Shown here piece after piece: positions 1 to 11,962 of a stretch of 64,000 nucleotides of DNA. The first letter of the stretch is position 1. Every line of letters begins with the position of its first letter. The translations under genes and the position numbers were made by a program. This DNA is from Oryzias latipes. Its lineage: Eukaryota > Chordata > Actinopteri > Beloniformes > Adrianichthyidae. The notes beneath the pieces were generated by a model. The model was not told where the DNA came from. It was given only the letters and a program-made list of their open reading frames with translations, and searched no databases. The DNA lies in assembly GCF_002234675.1 (NCBI RefSeq), contig NC_019875.2, forward strand, positions 23,182,299 to 23,246,298. Reading direction: 5' to 3'.

Positions 1-1880
1 GTTTCAAACCTGTTCCTTTCCAGTCAGTAGGAAAGGTTAAAACATTAGCCAGATGGGTATGAGTTGGGGTGCACAGCAAGGTATAACTTGTTAGGATTTA
101 AAAGCAAAAGCTATATCAGAACTATCGTTACTATCGTTTCTACCACATTAAGATTATTTATATGTATTTGCCAAAGCTTTTATTTTGAAGGGGAGTAACC
201 AGAAGGGTTTAAAAAATCTGATTTCTGTTAAAACACAAGACTAAGAAAGTTATTTCAATCCAGGACTGGTTGGGAGTTTATTGACTTCTTGTGAATTTTT
301 AGCATTGATTAATTGGCTCACATTAGACAATAAACTACGATTTTGGACCTCTGGGTGTTCCTTTTAGCTAAAAACAGCCTCATGAAACCAAATCAAACTA
401 TTTCAACTGCGTTTGGCAAAATGTTTTCCTGATGTCCATTAAAATAAATATGTCTATTGATATTTATGTATATAGATTCAGATCCTGTTCATGTTGAACT
501 ACAGTAACACAGCCAATTCATAGAAATGAGTTGGCTGTGTTACTTTTTGGTGTCTGTGAAGGTCAGCTCTATCGTTTGCAGTTAATCCAGATGATGGAAG
601 TGCTGAAGATGAACAATGAGATGATTAAGAGATGATTAAGGTCAAAGCAGGAGAGATGATGCACGCAACAATGTCCGCTCTTATATAGTATATAGCCCAC
701 TATTTTTATGGACACACTGGAGTGGCTCTAAGTCTTTTTTTAAATCATGTACTCTAATGTGAGCTTAAAATGTAAGGCCAAACTAATCGGCCTGCATTCT
801 TTGAACCCTTTTATAATACAATTAAATGCAAATGAACTATTTTATAAACATTTTTGCAATGGGAAACTTTTCTTTTCTTCACATAGAACACAAACATATC
901 TAAATAAGTTTTTGTGAATTTTATATTTGAGGACCACAAAGCAAATAAAAAACCTCTGTTAAAAAAAACAATTGTCAACATTAAATCTGGGTTCATATAA
1001 AATGTAATGCAGTATAATCCACTATTAAATACTCACTGTAAACTTCAAAATTAAAATAATGTAAACAGGAAAATTGTTGTCGGAAGAACAAACTGTTGTG
1101 GTTTAGATAGCAGAAACAAATAAATCAGCTCCTCTCGTTTGGCCCTTCAGGCTCTGAGGTTCAAGTAGCCACAGGCTGTTGTCATATATTTTACAATGGT
1201 TTATAATCTAGTTAAACCAATCACAATCAAGAAATCGTAGTTCAGAAAGTGCTGTGGGTAGCATTTTATTGATTTTATGACAGGAGCCTGGGGGCCAGTA
1301 GAAAATGTGAATGTTATGGAAGGACTTTGGACATTTATACTTTAGGGTAAAAGTTACTAAAAGTAGTCAAATGTATTTATTGGGGGGGGGGGTAAATGAA
1401 AAAAAGGACAAAGTATACCCAGGAGTACATGTTTCCTGATACAAGAACCACTGTTATGCTGAATATTGTTTAGTGAGCTTTGGTATTGCTATTTAATGGC
1501 AATTATGCCATGAAAGTCAATTAGATCTGCACGACCAGTTATTGAAAGATAAAAAAAGCTGACAAATGGAGCTGATCAGAAAAAGCTGGAGGACTGAAGC
1601 TCAACTAAAAAGTTGATTCCACAAGTGAAAATGCAGAATTAACATCCAAGAAAATCAAGTATTACTCTGTTGTTTTTCTATTTGCCTTTTTTTTTTGTTT
1701 GGAGAACTGCACATTTTCTAAACTCAGTGGTAAAACTCTCTTAATGCATTTATATTTTCTAATAATTTGTTTAAAATATTTCTAATTAAAGTCAACCAAA
1801 GTGCAATTTTATTCACAGAAGTTTATTTGTATGTGCATATATTTACCTTTTCTTTCTTTTTTTTTTTTTTTTTTACAAAA
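1..1880. other. Intergenic, no gene recognised
   Basis: AT-rich sequence with only short open frames and no splice-framed conserved peptide. It holds a homopolymer G run near 1381-1390, a strong hairpin (503-544) and a poly-T run near 1855-1874. An AATAAA on the minus strand (1892-1897) is placed to serve as the poly(A) signal of prss56, about 330 bases past its stop codon. Confidence 0.6.
503..544. repeat. Near-perfect 18-bp inverted repeat (hairpin)
   Basis: Arm AGTAACACAGCCAATTCA (503-520), a 6-base spacer, then TGAGTTGGCTGTGTTACT (527-544). The arms differ at one position, which would be a G:U pair in RNA. Flanks are ordinary AT-rich sequence. It could be the core of a small palindromic element or a transcribed hairpin; nothing decides between these. 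Confidence 0.75.
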
Positions 1881-2226
1881 ATACAAACACTTTTATTTTT
1901 ACAAATAAATATTGCAAGAATAGCACAAAAAGTATCTGAGCTTCCCAAGAAGCTCAGGTTTTGAAAAAGACAATATCAAATAACTTATTTTGTACAGATT
2001 CATAAGTTAAAAGTGGCTTTTTTCTCCAACCACATGAAAACCTGTGGCGTGGATGATGGCCTAAAATGGCATACATTCATGTTTGCACTTGGAGTCAAAG
2101 AGGGCATCAAAAGGGAGCTTTTCACAGGAGACTGCTGGGAAAGTTTGTGCACCGGATTCCTTTTAAAATGAGCCTTTTCAATTCCAGAGCAGCGCAGGTA
2201 AAAACCTAAAATCCTCTTTTTCAACT

Positions 2227-5200
2227 TTAAGTCTTGAGTGCTTCTAGTGCCAAAGCGAGGATTCTTGGCAAACTGCGATAGAAAGATTCATTCTCCAGGC
2301 CCACGAGGCTGTAAAATGTCAAGGGCCGTCCCCCCACCACAGCTTTGATCCGTGCCTGATAAAGTCCTCGATCATTCTTTGAGTTTAGATCCACTAACAC
2401 CTTAAAAAGACAAAATATCCTGTTAGAGATCAAAGCTTTGAAGAAAAATATCCCAATGCAAAAGCAGAATCTCTTCATTCTGTATGTATAGGTAATTACC
2501 TCCTGGAAGCTCATGTGCAAATTCCTGCTTGGGATGTTTAAGACCCAGCTGTAAGAGTCTCTGATTCGGACTATCTGCTGTGAAGACTCCCTTAGTCCAG
2601 GACAAACTGCTGAGACAAAAAAAAAATATTCCAGATTTTTGGAAAACAAATGGTAAATGGCGTATACTTATATAGCGCCTTTCTTCCTACAAGGACAAAG
2701 CACTTTACAGTCACAGACCCATTCACCCATGCACACACACATTCACACACACATTCACACACTGGTGGCGGCTCCGCTGCCAAACACAGGCGCCCGCCTA
2801 CCAGCAGAGGCAAGGTGGGGTTCAGTGTCTTGCCCAAGGACACTTCGACTCATGGGCGTGCAAGGCAGGAATCGAACCTGCAATCTTACGATCATGGGTC
2901 GACCGCCCTATCGCTGCTCCACAGCCGCCCCAAATCCACTTTTAAACAGTTTAAAGAATCACTCCAATGAAAATATGTGTTTTTGGAGCTTTTAAAATGT
3001 TCTTGTGGTGTTATTCTGATGATGGAGAACACACATTAGGAAAATTACACTTAAAATTACATTTCTGATCCTTTTTTATTCAAGTTTCTGTGAATCAGTA
3101 GCAGATGAGATGATACACTAGGCTGGCCACAAGCTCCCTGCCCCCAAATTTTAGCAACGGAGAGGGGAAGGGGGGCGGGGTTGCGTCACACTAATGGTCC
3201 TGCCCACAATTCAGGGGCAAATTTCTAATGGACTGCTGCTCTACATAAACCATCTCCTAGAAAATGTCACCTTTTAACATTTTGGATAAAATACAGCATA
3301 ATTATAATAAAAAGACTAACGAGAACACCTTTACATTAGATCAAAAGATGATTGGAGTTGATCTTTAGTTACATTTCTATCATAAAGATGAGTGAAACTT
3401 ACTTTTTCCACTGGCAACAGCTGTCTGTCTCTTTTGAAGAAGACTCCTGTATTTTCTGTGAAGATTTAAAGGTTTGACAGGGTGTCTGGGCTGAGAAGCA
3501 TCTGTGTGAGTTTCACTGATGCCTTGCTGGATGACAGGAACTGTCTGTGTTGGAGACTTTAGTTGTATTTTTTTTATACTTTCTATATTTGCAAATGTAA
3601 AATCCTCTGATGTGGTTTCCTCTGTTTCTCCGCTCAGCACAGCTTCACCTTCATCTCTTGTCCTTATCTTTTGAGTTTCACTTATCCGGGCAGACAGAAG
3701 TGACCAAGGTTCTTGGATTTTTCCATTTAGGGCAAATGGATCAGAAAGGCTTGGTGTGCTGGTGGGGGAGGCAAAAAAAGATGGATTGTTTGGAGGAGCT
3801 TCCAGGAGATGAAAAAAGTCCAGGTGCAGCATGGGAGGAGGAGCTTTAGAGCCCAGTTTGGAAAGAAGAGAGGAAATTATAGTTGGGTATTGTACGGTGA
3901 GCCGCTGTACCAAGGAATCTTGTGACTGTTGGTAACAAACAAAAATAGAACATATAAAAAATTACTAACTAGTTTATATTAACTTTTACTCTCATGCATT
4001 TTATTTTACTACACTTCTTTTCATTTTTATCAAGTAGATGTTCTTTAAAAGTTTAACAAATACAATTGAATATCTGGCAAGCTGGGGTGTTATTTATTTA
4101 TTTATTTTTAACAGCATACCTGTGAAAACAGGTAGTCCTCTTGTCTGTCGGCTGTAGATGAGTCTTCAGGATGCAGGTCATCCACATCATCTGCTATGTC
4201 TCTCAGGTAGTTCTCCCAGTCGTCCACCGAGGATCCGACATTCCTGAATAGGGCTGGTAGATCCAGCTCTGCTGACTTTGCTGCACCAACATGTTCTGCA
4301 AGTAATTACCAGTATTGGATTTTACAAAGAAGCTTGACCTCGGTGACCTTGGTCTCATCTTGTATCAGGTGCTGGGGTGAAAGAGCTTCTGTCTCTTTGC
4401 TCAAACATGGAACAACGCTCTGTACCTTTAATCTGCGTGAGGCTTGGAATCACGCGGAGGTCTCTCTTCTCTCTGCTGGGAGTGAAAGCTGTGTTGTAGA
4501 TGTGCTCCACAAGCTGAGGCAGAGTCTGTGTGAAGAAAGTCAAGTCCACGCGATCTCTGATGTAATCCTCAGCCCTCTGGAGCAAGTCCAACAAGCTCTG
4601 CAGGAAGGAGCGCAGCTCTAGGTGACGGAAAGTGAAAAGGAAAGAATATTAAATAACCTCTCTGTCAATTAAAACTCAACTATGCACTGGAGATGTGTGT
4701 TTTAAAAATATGGAATGACGGAAATCAAATGGATCCTAATACAAAAACAAGTCGTAAATTCATGATTTGATTTTTCTGTAAGGTAAATTTTTTTAAGCCA
4801 ATAACAGCTTGAAGTGGGTGTATTTCCGAAATTGTGAAATATCACTTTTGTTAAGTTAAACCACTGAAGTAAATTTCTTTCTTAACCGATATAAAGTTGG
4901 ATTTAAATAGAAATTTGGGAAATGGATGAAAATGTAATTGTAAATCAAATCGCATAGTGAAGTTGCGAATCAAAACTGGGCCGTCAGTACTTTATAGTCT
5001 GTACTTTATAAAAGCCATCCCTGTTGTGCTGTGGAAAAACCTCAATCCACAGACTCACGGCATTTCTTGAAGCGGTTGAGGCACTTTTCTTCAGCCAGTT
5101 GGGTGCAGGAGCTGACAGACTGACCCGGAGGACAGGTCAGTGTGTAAAACCGACACAGAGAGCCAAACTCTGACCGCTGCTCCTCCTCTGTCATGTCAGT

Positions 5201-8200
5201 TGTCTTCAGAAGATCTGGACACGTTGGCTCCCGGCTTCCAACTGACTCTAAAAAGAAAAAGCAATGTTGCACTGTTCTGACGTCTAATTTTTGTGAAGTT
5301 AATGTTTTCATGAAAATTTAGTTTTATTGTGAAATCTCACTTTGAATCTCGGCTTGAATCCAGTCAGAGAAAGCCGTCACTCGCGTGTAAACTCCAGGTT
5401 TGCCTTTCTCTCCACAACCATCTCCCCATGAGGTGATGCCATAAAGTTGGAAGCGACCTGAAATAAGGTCCTGATAAATCAGGGGGCCTCCAGAGTCCCC
5501 CTACAACAAAAACAACTATTTTTAAATTGCTTGTTTCCCAAAAATGTATTGATAAAAGAAGTTTACATTTTTTTTCCAGTGATTTTATTTAAAGACCCAC
5601 TCCAATGATAATCATGTTTTTTGTGTTTTAACATGTTCTTGTGGCATTTTTTTAATGACGGAGGACATATACGAGGACAATTGAGCTTAAAACAGCATTT
5701 CTAAATGTTTCTTATTGAAAAATTTTTGAATCAGGAGCAGATGAAAAAAATGCCGTTTGAAAAAGCTTGTAGCTGTGACGTAGGTGCAACAGTCGGAAGG
5801 CGACGAGCTTCATGCTCTGCTCCATTTCGATGCATCCACTTGCAGACTAATAGATGCATGTTATGATATTGCTCGCCATTTTTGTTGCACTGGTAATGTT
5901 AGGTAGGGGCTGTTAGGGGCTGTGATCTAGCAGGAGAGCATGTAAACAAAGGGATGATTGGAAGTTAGGGCAGGCTAACAACATAGGTTACTTGATTTTG
6001 GCTAAAAACGGTATAATCATAGTTAAAAGGTCACTGGGAACGCTTTTAAAAGAAATCAAAAGATGATTGGAGTGGGACCTTAATATATAGTTGAACAAAA
6101 TTTCTAAATAAATATGAAAAAATGGGTTAAGAACGAGGAGATGTCACGGAGAGGAGGCCGTTCTACTAACCTGGCAAGAATCTATCCCCCCAGAGAGATA
6201 ACCAGCACAGAACATGGTGCTGGTGACCAGTTCTTTCCCTAGAGCGCTCTTACAGGTGTTTTGAGGCAACAGAGGAATTTTGGCCTCCATCACCACGTCA
6301 GCAGATGGACCGTCTAAAAGTTAGGTAGACACAGATGTACACAGTATTCTTTATCACATCAAACAAACATGTTAAAAAGACTTGATGCAGTTTGGAATTC
6401 ACAAATAAATTATTGTTTAATGGGAATGTAACGTGATGAAAACAGAGACATTTACAGACATTTTTACTGTCTGATTGTCATAATAATCACTCACCCTCAT
6501 AGAGGGACCCCCATCCTGCTACCAGACATGGTGTGCCTGTGGGGGGGTCCATGGCGGAAGGAAGGCAAACTGGGGTTACATGTTCTGACAGGATCACAGG
6601 GGATGTAAGCTCTACCAAGGCGAGATCGTTGTTGAAAGTCTTTGGGTTGAACTGCAGTAAAACAGAGAGGTTTATCAGCAAAGAGTGACTGCAAGGTTTC
6701 AATTCCTCATCAAGTTACTTATCTATGAAGAAATGAGTTGTTTACCTTTGGATGAGAAATGATGCGGTTCACTTTGAGAACCTGCTCATCAGGATCTGTC
6801 TTGGTGATGTCAAATTCCCCCACCACAGCTGTCCAGGAGCTCTCGCCGCGGCTGCTGCACAACTCAGATTCAAACGGGAAAAGCAACATGAATGGACGAA
6901 AAGAAGTACAATAATGCATCATCTTAAAAGATGCATTATCTCATCTGCAATATCTGTGGTCAGACATTTACCCGGCAAAACAATGTGCAGCTGTGACCAC
7001 CCAGGAACTGTCCACCAGGACCCCTCCACACATCAGAGCACCGTCCAGCTGCAGATTGACCAACCAGGGCCAGCTGCCTGGAGGAGCGGGAGAGCCACCC
7101 ACTATCCTGGAACGAGGTTGTGTGATGTTCTGCACAGAAGACAACTTTCGACCACACGCTGCTGCAAGGGAAGACGTGATGCAAATCAGGTACAGCATTT
7201 TGAGATAATCAGTGAGCATCTGCATCCTAAAGAGATCGGCAGTCCTCATGCGTGTGTCCTCTCACCCTGTGCCTGTGTCTGCGTTGCAGGTTCCAGGTTC
7301 TGCATTGTGTTGAGCAGGCTGCACTGGAGTACGCGAGCACTGCAACTCTCCCCCATGATCCTGATGCAGCTTTCAGTGTTTACTTCGGTGGGCGGGCAGC
7401 GGTGCTGATAGTACGCACAGACCTGACTCAGAGCCCAACTCCGCTCTGCCTCGGCCTGGAGCTTCTGAGCTTTGCTGATCACATCGCAGCTGGGCTCTGA
7501 GGAGGCACTAGATGGTGACACTGTTGCACAGGAAAAGGATGCAAATGCTTCATGAAGACATGTAAAAAACTGCAACAATTTGCTCAAATGGAAAAGAGTA
7601 TATATATATATATAATTATTACAGCAGGATCCGGACAGCTGTCCACAGTTCTGAAACAGACAAGGGACACAACCCCGGCAGCCTGCCTCTGCCTGGCTTC
7701 TCTCAGATGATGCACGCTCCAGAGTGGACAAAGCACTTGCCATGGCTGCTTCCAGAACCACAGTGCCACGATCAGACAAAGCTGAGAAAAGGAGAAACTA
7801 TATTAGAAACATTATTTCCACAAGAAAACTGGAATCCAAGATGGCACAGAGATGAGGACAAACGCAAGGCAACACATTAAATATATGATCATGATCCTTA
7901 ACTATAAACAAAATGAAGTTTCTTAATTTTAGCATGTTAACATAGTTTTTAAAACACGCTTGGGGCAATATCCAGATTAGCTGGAGTATGAATGTGAATG
8001 TTGTCAGACTTAAATGGGAAGGGCTTGGCTGAAAGATCAAAGACAGAACATCTCGTTCATGGCATTGAAGACTGTCATTTTCTGTGGGAACACTAGGTTT
8101 GGGAGCATCACAATGAATCCGTGCAGCTATTAGTTACGAGTGTGCACCCCCCCCCCCCCCCCGCCCCCCTTGGTCCTTCTCCTCTTTGAGCTTTATGCCA

Positions 8201-8629
8201 GCATTTTAGCAGAACCAGCTCATGCTCAGCATGCTAGTGAGGCTTCTACAGACGCTTTCATCCCGCCGCTGACCCTACAGCCCCCTCTGTGTGCAGCACC
8301 TCATCCCGGGAAGGGCCAACCACAACAACCATTCTGTGGAGGACTCAATTAGAGAGGCAGGGCAAACTTTCAGGTTTTTAGACGATTGATGGTCGCTTAG
8401 ATCTTCAATATCTCATAACTTTTGCAAAAATGAACCTAAAATAATAATAGTATTAAGTATTTATAAACTACCCTTCTATCAACTGGAGCTTTTTCATTGC
8501 TGAAGCAGAAAATTTGGAGAATGTACCTTTGAGGGCATTCTGGGGCATTCTGTAGACCTCTCTACCTGCCGGCGCTCCCAGGAAGCAGTCCAACCCCATG
8601 AGCAGCAGAGATAGCAGCCTCAGCAGCAT
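2227..8629 (-). CDS. prss56: Serine protease 56 (secreted trypsin-like)
   Basis: Coding exons on the minus strand, 5' to 3': 8629-8527, 7781-7623, 7520-7266, 7161-6972, 6854-6746, 6651-6495, 6313-6171, 5500-5341, 5247-5059, 4617-4426, 4295-4120, 3925-3403, 2609-2500, 2400-2227. All phases close, giving 879 residues. Residues 1-18 are a leucine-rich signal peptide. A Cys-rich pro-region follows, then the protease domain starting IVGG at 192. The catalytic triad is His232 (TAAHC), Asp281 (NNDLAL) and Ser375 (GDSGGP). Asp369 predicts trypsin-like cleavage after Arg/Lys. The pro-region and the SWGDGCGE...KPGVYTRV stretch match what I know of mammalian PRSS56, which acts in eye growth and is linked to nanophthalmos. 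The Ser/Pro/Thr-rich C-terminal half (exon 12 alone is 523 bases) is longer than in the human protein, about 600 residues. Introns carry two members of the local inverted-repeat family and a SINE. Confidence 0.93.
2650..2931 (-). mobile_element. tRNA-derived SINE, intron of prss56
   Basis: Read on the minus strand, the 2931 end starts with a tRNA-like head. It has a B-box-like GGTTCGATTCC (around 2870) and an A-box-like segment upstream. The body includes a CA-rich run (2730-2762) and ends in a segment repeated at 35195-35403. It lies in the intron between prss56 coding exons 12 and 13. Confidence 0.7.
2956..3364. mobile_element. Inverted-repeat family A, copy 1
   Basis: The ends are CACTCCAATgaaaa on the left and aaAGATGATTGGAGTtg on the right, inverted to each other. 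The interior shares blocks with seven other copies in this window: 'acatgttcttgtggcat', 'ctcctagaaaatg' and 'ataatcata..aaaga'. The copy sits in the same prss56 intron as the SINE. It is a non-autonomous DNA element by structure; superfamily not assigned. Confidence 0.6.
5591..6082. mobile_element. Inverted-repeat family A, copy 2
   Basis: Left end 'acccactccaatgat', right end 'aaaagatgattggagtggga'. On the minus strand the interior carries 'gtgcaacaaaaATGGCGAGCAA' (about 5875-5896), which also occurs in copy 8 with a longer open frame. It lies in the prss56 intron between the exons carrying the catalytic Ser and the preceding exon. Confidence 0.65.
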
Positions 8630-8852
8630 AGTGTCAGAACATCAGACCTCCACTCCACAGGTACAGGCGGGATGACTCAAGAGGACTTCCTGGAGATGAG
8701 GCTGCGCTGCAGATTGTGTATTGCCTGGTGGCTCAATGCACTCGCTGACTGTCTCCCTCCTCCTGACTCTCTGGGCGCTCTCCCACACTGTGGTGCAGGG
8801 CATCTGTCTGTAAGTTTACTTACAGGAACAATAGATGCCTGGAGTGCTCCCT

Positions 8853-8862
8853 GGTATATATA
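8853..8862 (-). promoter_or_regulatory. Candidate TATA box for prss56
   Basis: The minus strand reads ctcTATATATAcc about 225 bases upstream of the prss56 start codon. A start site some 25-30 bases downstream would give a 5' UTR of about 200 bases. The motif is nearly palindromic, so strand comes from context only. Confidence 0.35.
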
Positions 8863-8869
8863 GAGCCCC

Positions 8870-10190
8870 AGAGGGAACGCCGGGGGGAGGGGGAGGGTGG
8901 TGGACGGGAAAGGGAGGGAGAAATGCTCTCATGGCCAATACACAAACAGATGAATTCATTAAGACTGTGACAGCAAATTGCCAAAGCTGGACACCACAAA
9001 GAGGTCCGGTTCTATGAAAGGGAGGGCAAGAGAGATGCGGCCAAAGAGGAGTAAGTGGGGGGAGCAGAAGGAATTGGCTGGAAAGCAGGGATGGGGGTGT
9101 TGTTTGAATTAATTACTGTCGGGGAAAGAGGGGGAAACTTTTGCAGATAATGATATGCACTGATGTGGCTCCAAGTTAGAGAGGGAAACAAGAGGGATGC
9201 AAACCGGCGTCTGAATCTGCAGAGTGGCCTGAGAGGGGAGCCCAGGACTCCAGGAGGAGGCTGAGAGCGAGTTAGAGCCGGAGCGAGGGAGATGGAAGTG
9301 TCTGCCATCCGTGGCCCTCAAAGGGGGCTTTGTCCCCGCTGTCCCTCTGAGAGTTCCCACATCAAAGCCGGCCCCCGGGCATCACTTGGCTGCCGCCTCC
9401 ATTGATCACTTACAGTCTTTTTTCTCCCCCATTAAAATATTGTCAGTTCACATCACTTTTGTCTTTCTCTGCTGAACTCTGCTTTTGTTACATAAAGATA
9501 CAGTAATGCTCATGAAATCCACTGTTTTTATAGATTGATGCTTGTTTTATTTTCAGGTTTATGAAACGTTTTGCAGATGTTTGCAATTATTTCAACCACG
9601 GAAAGTAAACACATTTTTAGTAAAGACGTGTTTTATTTCTGATAATATTGTTTTCTTTTTTCCTTCATGTAACTATGTGTAGATTTTTTGGAGGAAAAAT
9701 ATTGTTCTTCCAAACCAAATCTTAAACAAATCTAACATTTTTTTTATTATTTATTTAAAATTTAGAGATATGTCTTTTTCCTCCATGCAGCATTTACAAA
9801 AAATGTGTTTTTTCAAATATTGTCATGAGAAATTTGGTCCATACAGAAAAAGAAAAATAACATTTTTAAAATAAAATTGCAGCTTTTAAAACAGAGAAAC
9901 AAAATGTACAGTTGTTGACATCAAATCTGAAGTAAAAGAAAAATGCTTTTTATTAAAAACGAAACTAAGCTTTAGTTAATTAGCAAATGGTATGTTTTCA
10001 GGAAGTTGTTTAGCGATATTTTTTATAACACTGGTGCAATAAAGTTTTAATAAATTTGTCAACATTTGTGCAAGTCGTCCCACTTAAAAAGATAGATGTC
10101 TGTCATGTTCATCCACTTAAACTGTGCGAGACGGAAAGTAAAAGAAAGTATCCAGGATGTTGTATTGTATTATTTATTTTCTATTACTTG
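8870..10190. other. Intergenic, no gene recognised
   Basis: This is the spacer upstream of prss56. The first part (8870-9370) is G-rich on the plus strand, and the rest is AT-rich. No conserved coding segment, RNA gene or clear repeat was recognised. Confidence 0.5.
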
Positions 10191-10194
10191 TGGT

Positions 10195-11125
10195 ATGGTG
10201 CTGAAAATAAGTATTTGGTCAATAAGAAGTGCTCATCTCAATCATTTGTGATGCAAACCTGTTTGTCAAAGACAGAAGACAAACATTTTCTGTAGGTCTC
10301 CAGAACTGTGATGTTTTGGGGTTGTTGCTAAGCAACATAGATTTTTTAACTCCCTCCGAAAAATGTTTTATTCCACTGAGGTCCACAAACGTAACTTTCT
10401 AGAACTTGCTTTCACTCAGACACTCATTTGATGCCCGGGCGATGGGATCATTTTCATGCTGGAAGGTCCAGCCACGTTTCATCCTCTGTATACTGTACTT
10501 GGCCCCTTTCATCCTTTTGTTTATACAAGCTAGCCACCCTTTCCTCTTTGCAGAAAATCAGTCCCAAAGCACGACAGTACCACCCCCATGCTTCAGTATG
10601 GGTATGGTGTTCTTGGGTTAGCATTTTTCCCCCTCCAAATCAGGCGATTGGCATTTATTCCCAAAGTGTTCCACTTTGGTCTCAACTGAACACATGACAT
10701 TCGCCCAGTCCTCCTCTGGATCATCCAGATGGTTTCTGGAGAACTTAAGATGGATCTGGACATGTGCTGGTTTAAGCACAGAGACCTTTGAAGAACTTCA
10801 GGATTTGAATCCATGACAACAGGGTGTGTTACTATAGTAACCCTTGTGACGGAGGTCCCAGCTCTCTCACGTCATTGACCAGGTCCCCCGTGTAGTTTTG
10901 GGCCGTTTCCTCGCAGTCCTCAGGTGAGATCTTCATGGAACTCCAAGTGGAGGGAGATTGTCAGTGATCTTGTATTTCTTCAATTTTTCAAAGATTGCTA
11001 CAACAGCTTACTTCTCTCCAAGCTGCTTGCTTTTTGAAGATAGACTTATTTCAGCCTTGTTCAGGTGAACAATCTTGTCTCTGGTGTCCTTCCCTGGTGA
11101 TCTTTATAAAAGAAAATCTTTTCAA
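10195..11125 (-). pseudogene. Degenerate Tc1-like transposase
   Basis: On the minus strand, broken reading frames keep characteristic Tc1/mariner transposase segments. These include the 'DDPEEDWENVMWSDETK' region (here decayed around 10640-10740) and the 'KHGGG' region near 10580-10600. The flanking noncoding 'agtatttggtcaataa' (about 10209) and the 'gttttggggttgttgctaagcaac' region also match the usual fish Tc1 layout. Frameshifts and stops interrupt it throughout. Terminal inverted repeats were not found, so the limits are approximate. Confidence 0.75.
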
Positions 11126-11264
11126 ACAAGACTCACTGTGCACCAACATGATGCAGAACAGGGCATCTTTACTGTTTGAATGTAAACAGAAAACTGGAGT
11201 CAGCTTTGAGCCAGCTGATTGGCTGAACAATAAGGAGAGTTTCCAGTAAAATCTTCCATTTGTT

Positions 11265-11945
11265 CCGGCTGCCGCTGCTGCTGCGGTGGGGGTCTTGGGG
11301 TGGGGATGGCTGGGCACTCTCCCTCCTTCTTGTCACGCTCCACCATCCATTTTAGAAGAACATAAACACTCACCTGAGCACAGGTGTTAGCTCACCTTTG
11401 CACTAACAGTTTGCATGATTGAATGACTGAAATATTTCACACTAGTTGGTTTTAAGGCATAAGTATGCGTGTGAACACTATCTGTTTTGTGTACATGTCG
11501 ACAGGTGGACATTTTTGCAGCTAGCAGGTGTGTTTATAACATTTGAGTGTGTGTGTGGATAGGCCCCGCCCTTTTTGTACTACATTTGAACCTTACCATA
11601 ATGATTAACAACCAGTAAACTTGTTGCTTTATGCTGCTTCATGGTCTTACCCCCCTTCCCCTCCTATTATCACCCTCCTACCCCCCCTCTCTCTAACGTC
11701 CCTCTCTCTTCTTCCCCTCTTTCCTTTTCCGTCCGGTCCAACACCAAAGATTTTCAAACATGGTTGAAATTAATAAAGTTTGGCCTCAATTACAAAAGGG
11801 GTTTATTCAGACATACCTTTGGTTTGTCTGAAGATTAATAACCCCTCTTGTTAAGTAAAATATGTCCAACACAAGAGGCCCTCAGCTCTCATCTGTCTGC
11901 CTAGCTGTTGGACAGGACAAGTTAAAAAAAAATAAATAAATAAAA
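11265..11945 (+). mobile_element. 5'-truncated L1-type LINE, 3' end only
   Basis: This copy matches the last ~650 bases of the large LINE at 21201-26425, in the opposite orientation, and ends in an A-rich tail (11921-11949). It is flanked by a perfect 17-bp target-site duplication AAAATCTTCCATTTGTT at 11248-11264 and 11946-11962. This is direct evidence of target-primed reverse transcription with severe 5' truncation. No coding capacity remains. Confidence 0.92.
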
Positions 11946-11962
11946 AAAATCTTCCATTTGTT

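Noticed and set aside
2650-2995. Open frames with His/Thr repeats
   Set aside because: They read through a tRNA-derived SINE and its CA repeat.
6752-7408. 218-codon plus-strand frame
   Set aside because: Antisense shadow of prss56 protease exons on the minus strand.
8808-8825. Short palindrome CTGTAAGTTTACTTACAG as an operator
   Set aside because: Only 8-base arms, single occurrence and no supporting context.
10406-10697. Plus-strand open frames at the Tc1 remnant
   Set aside because: They are the complement of a decayed transposase whose conserved segments read on the minus strand.
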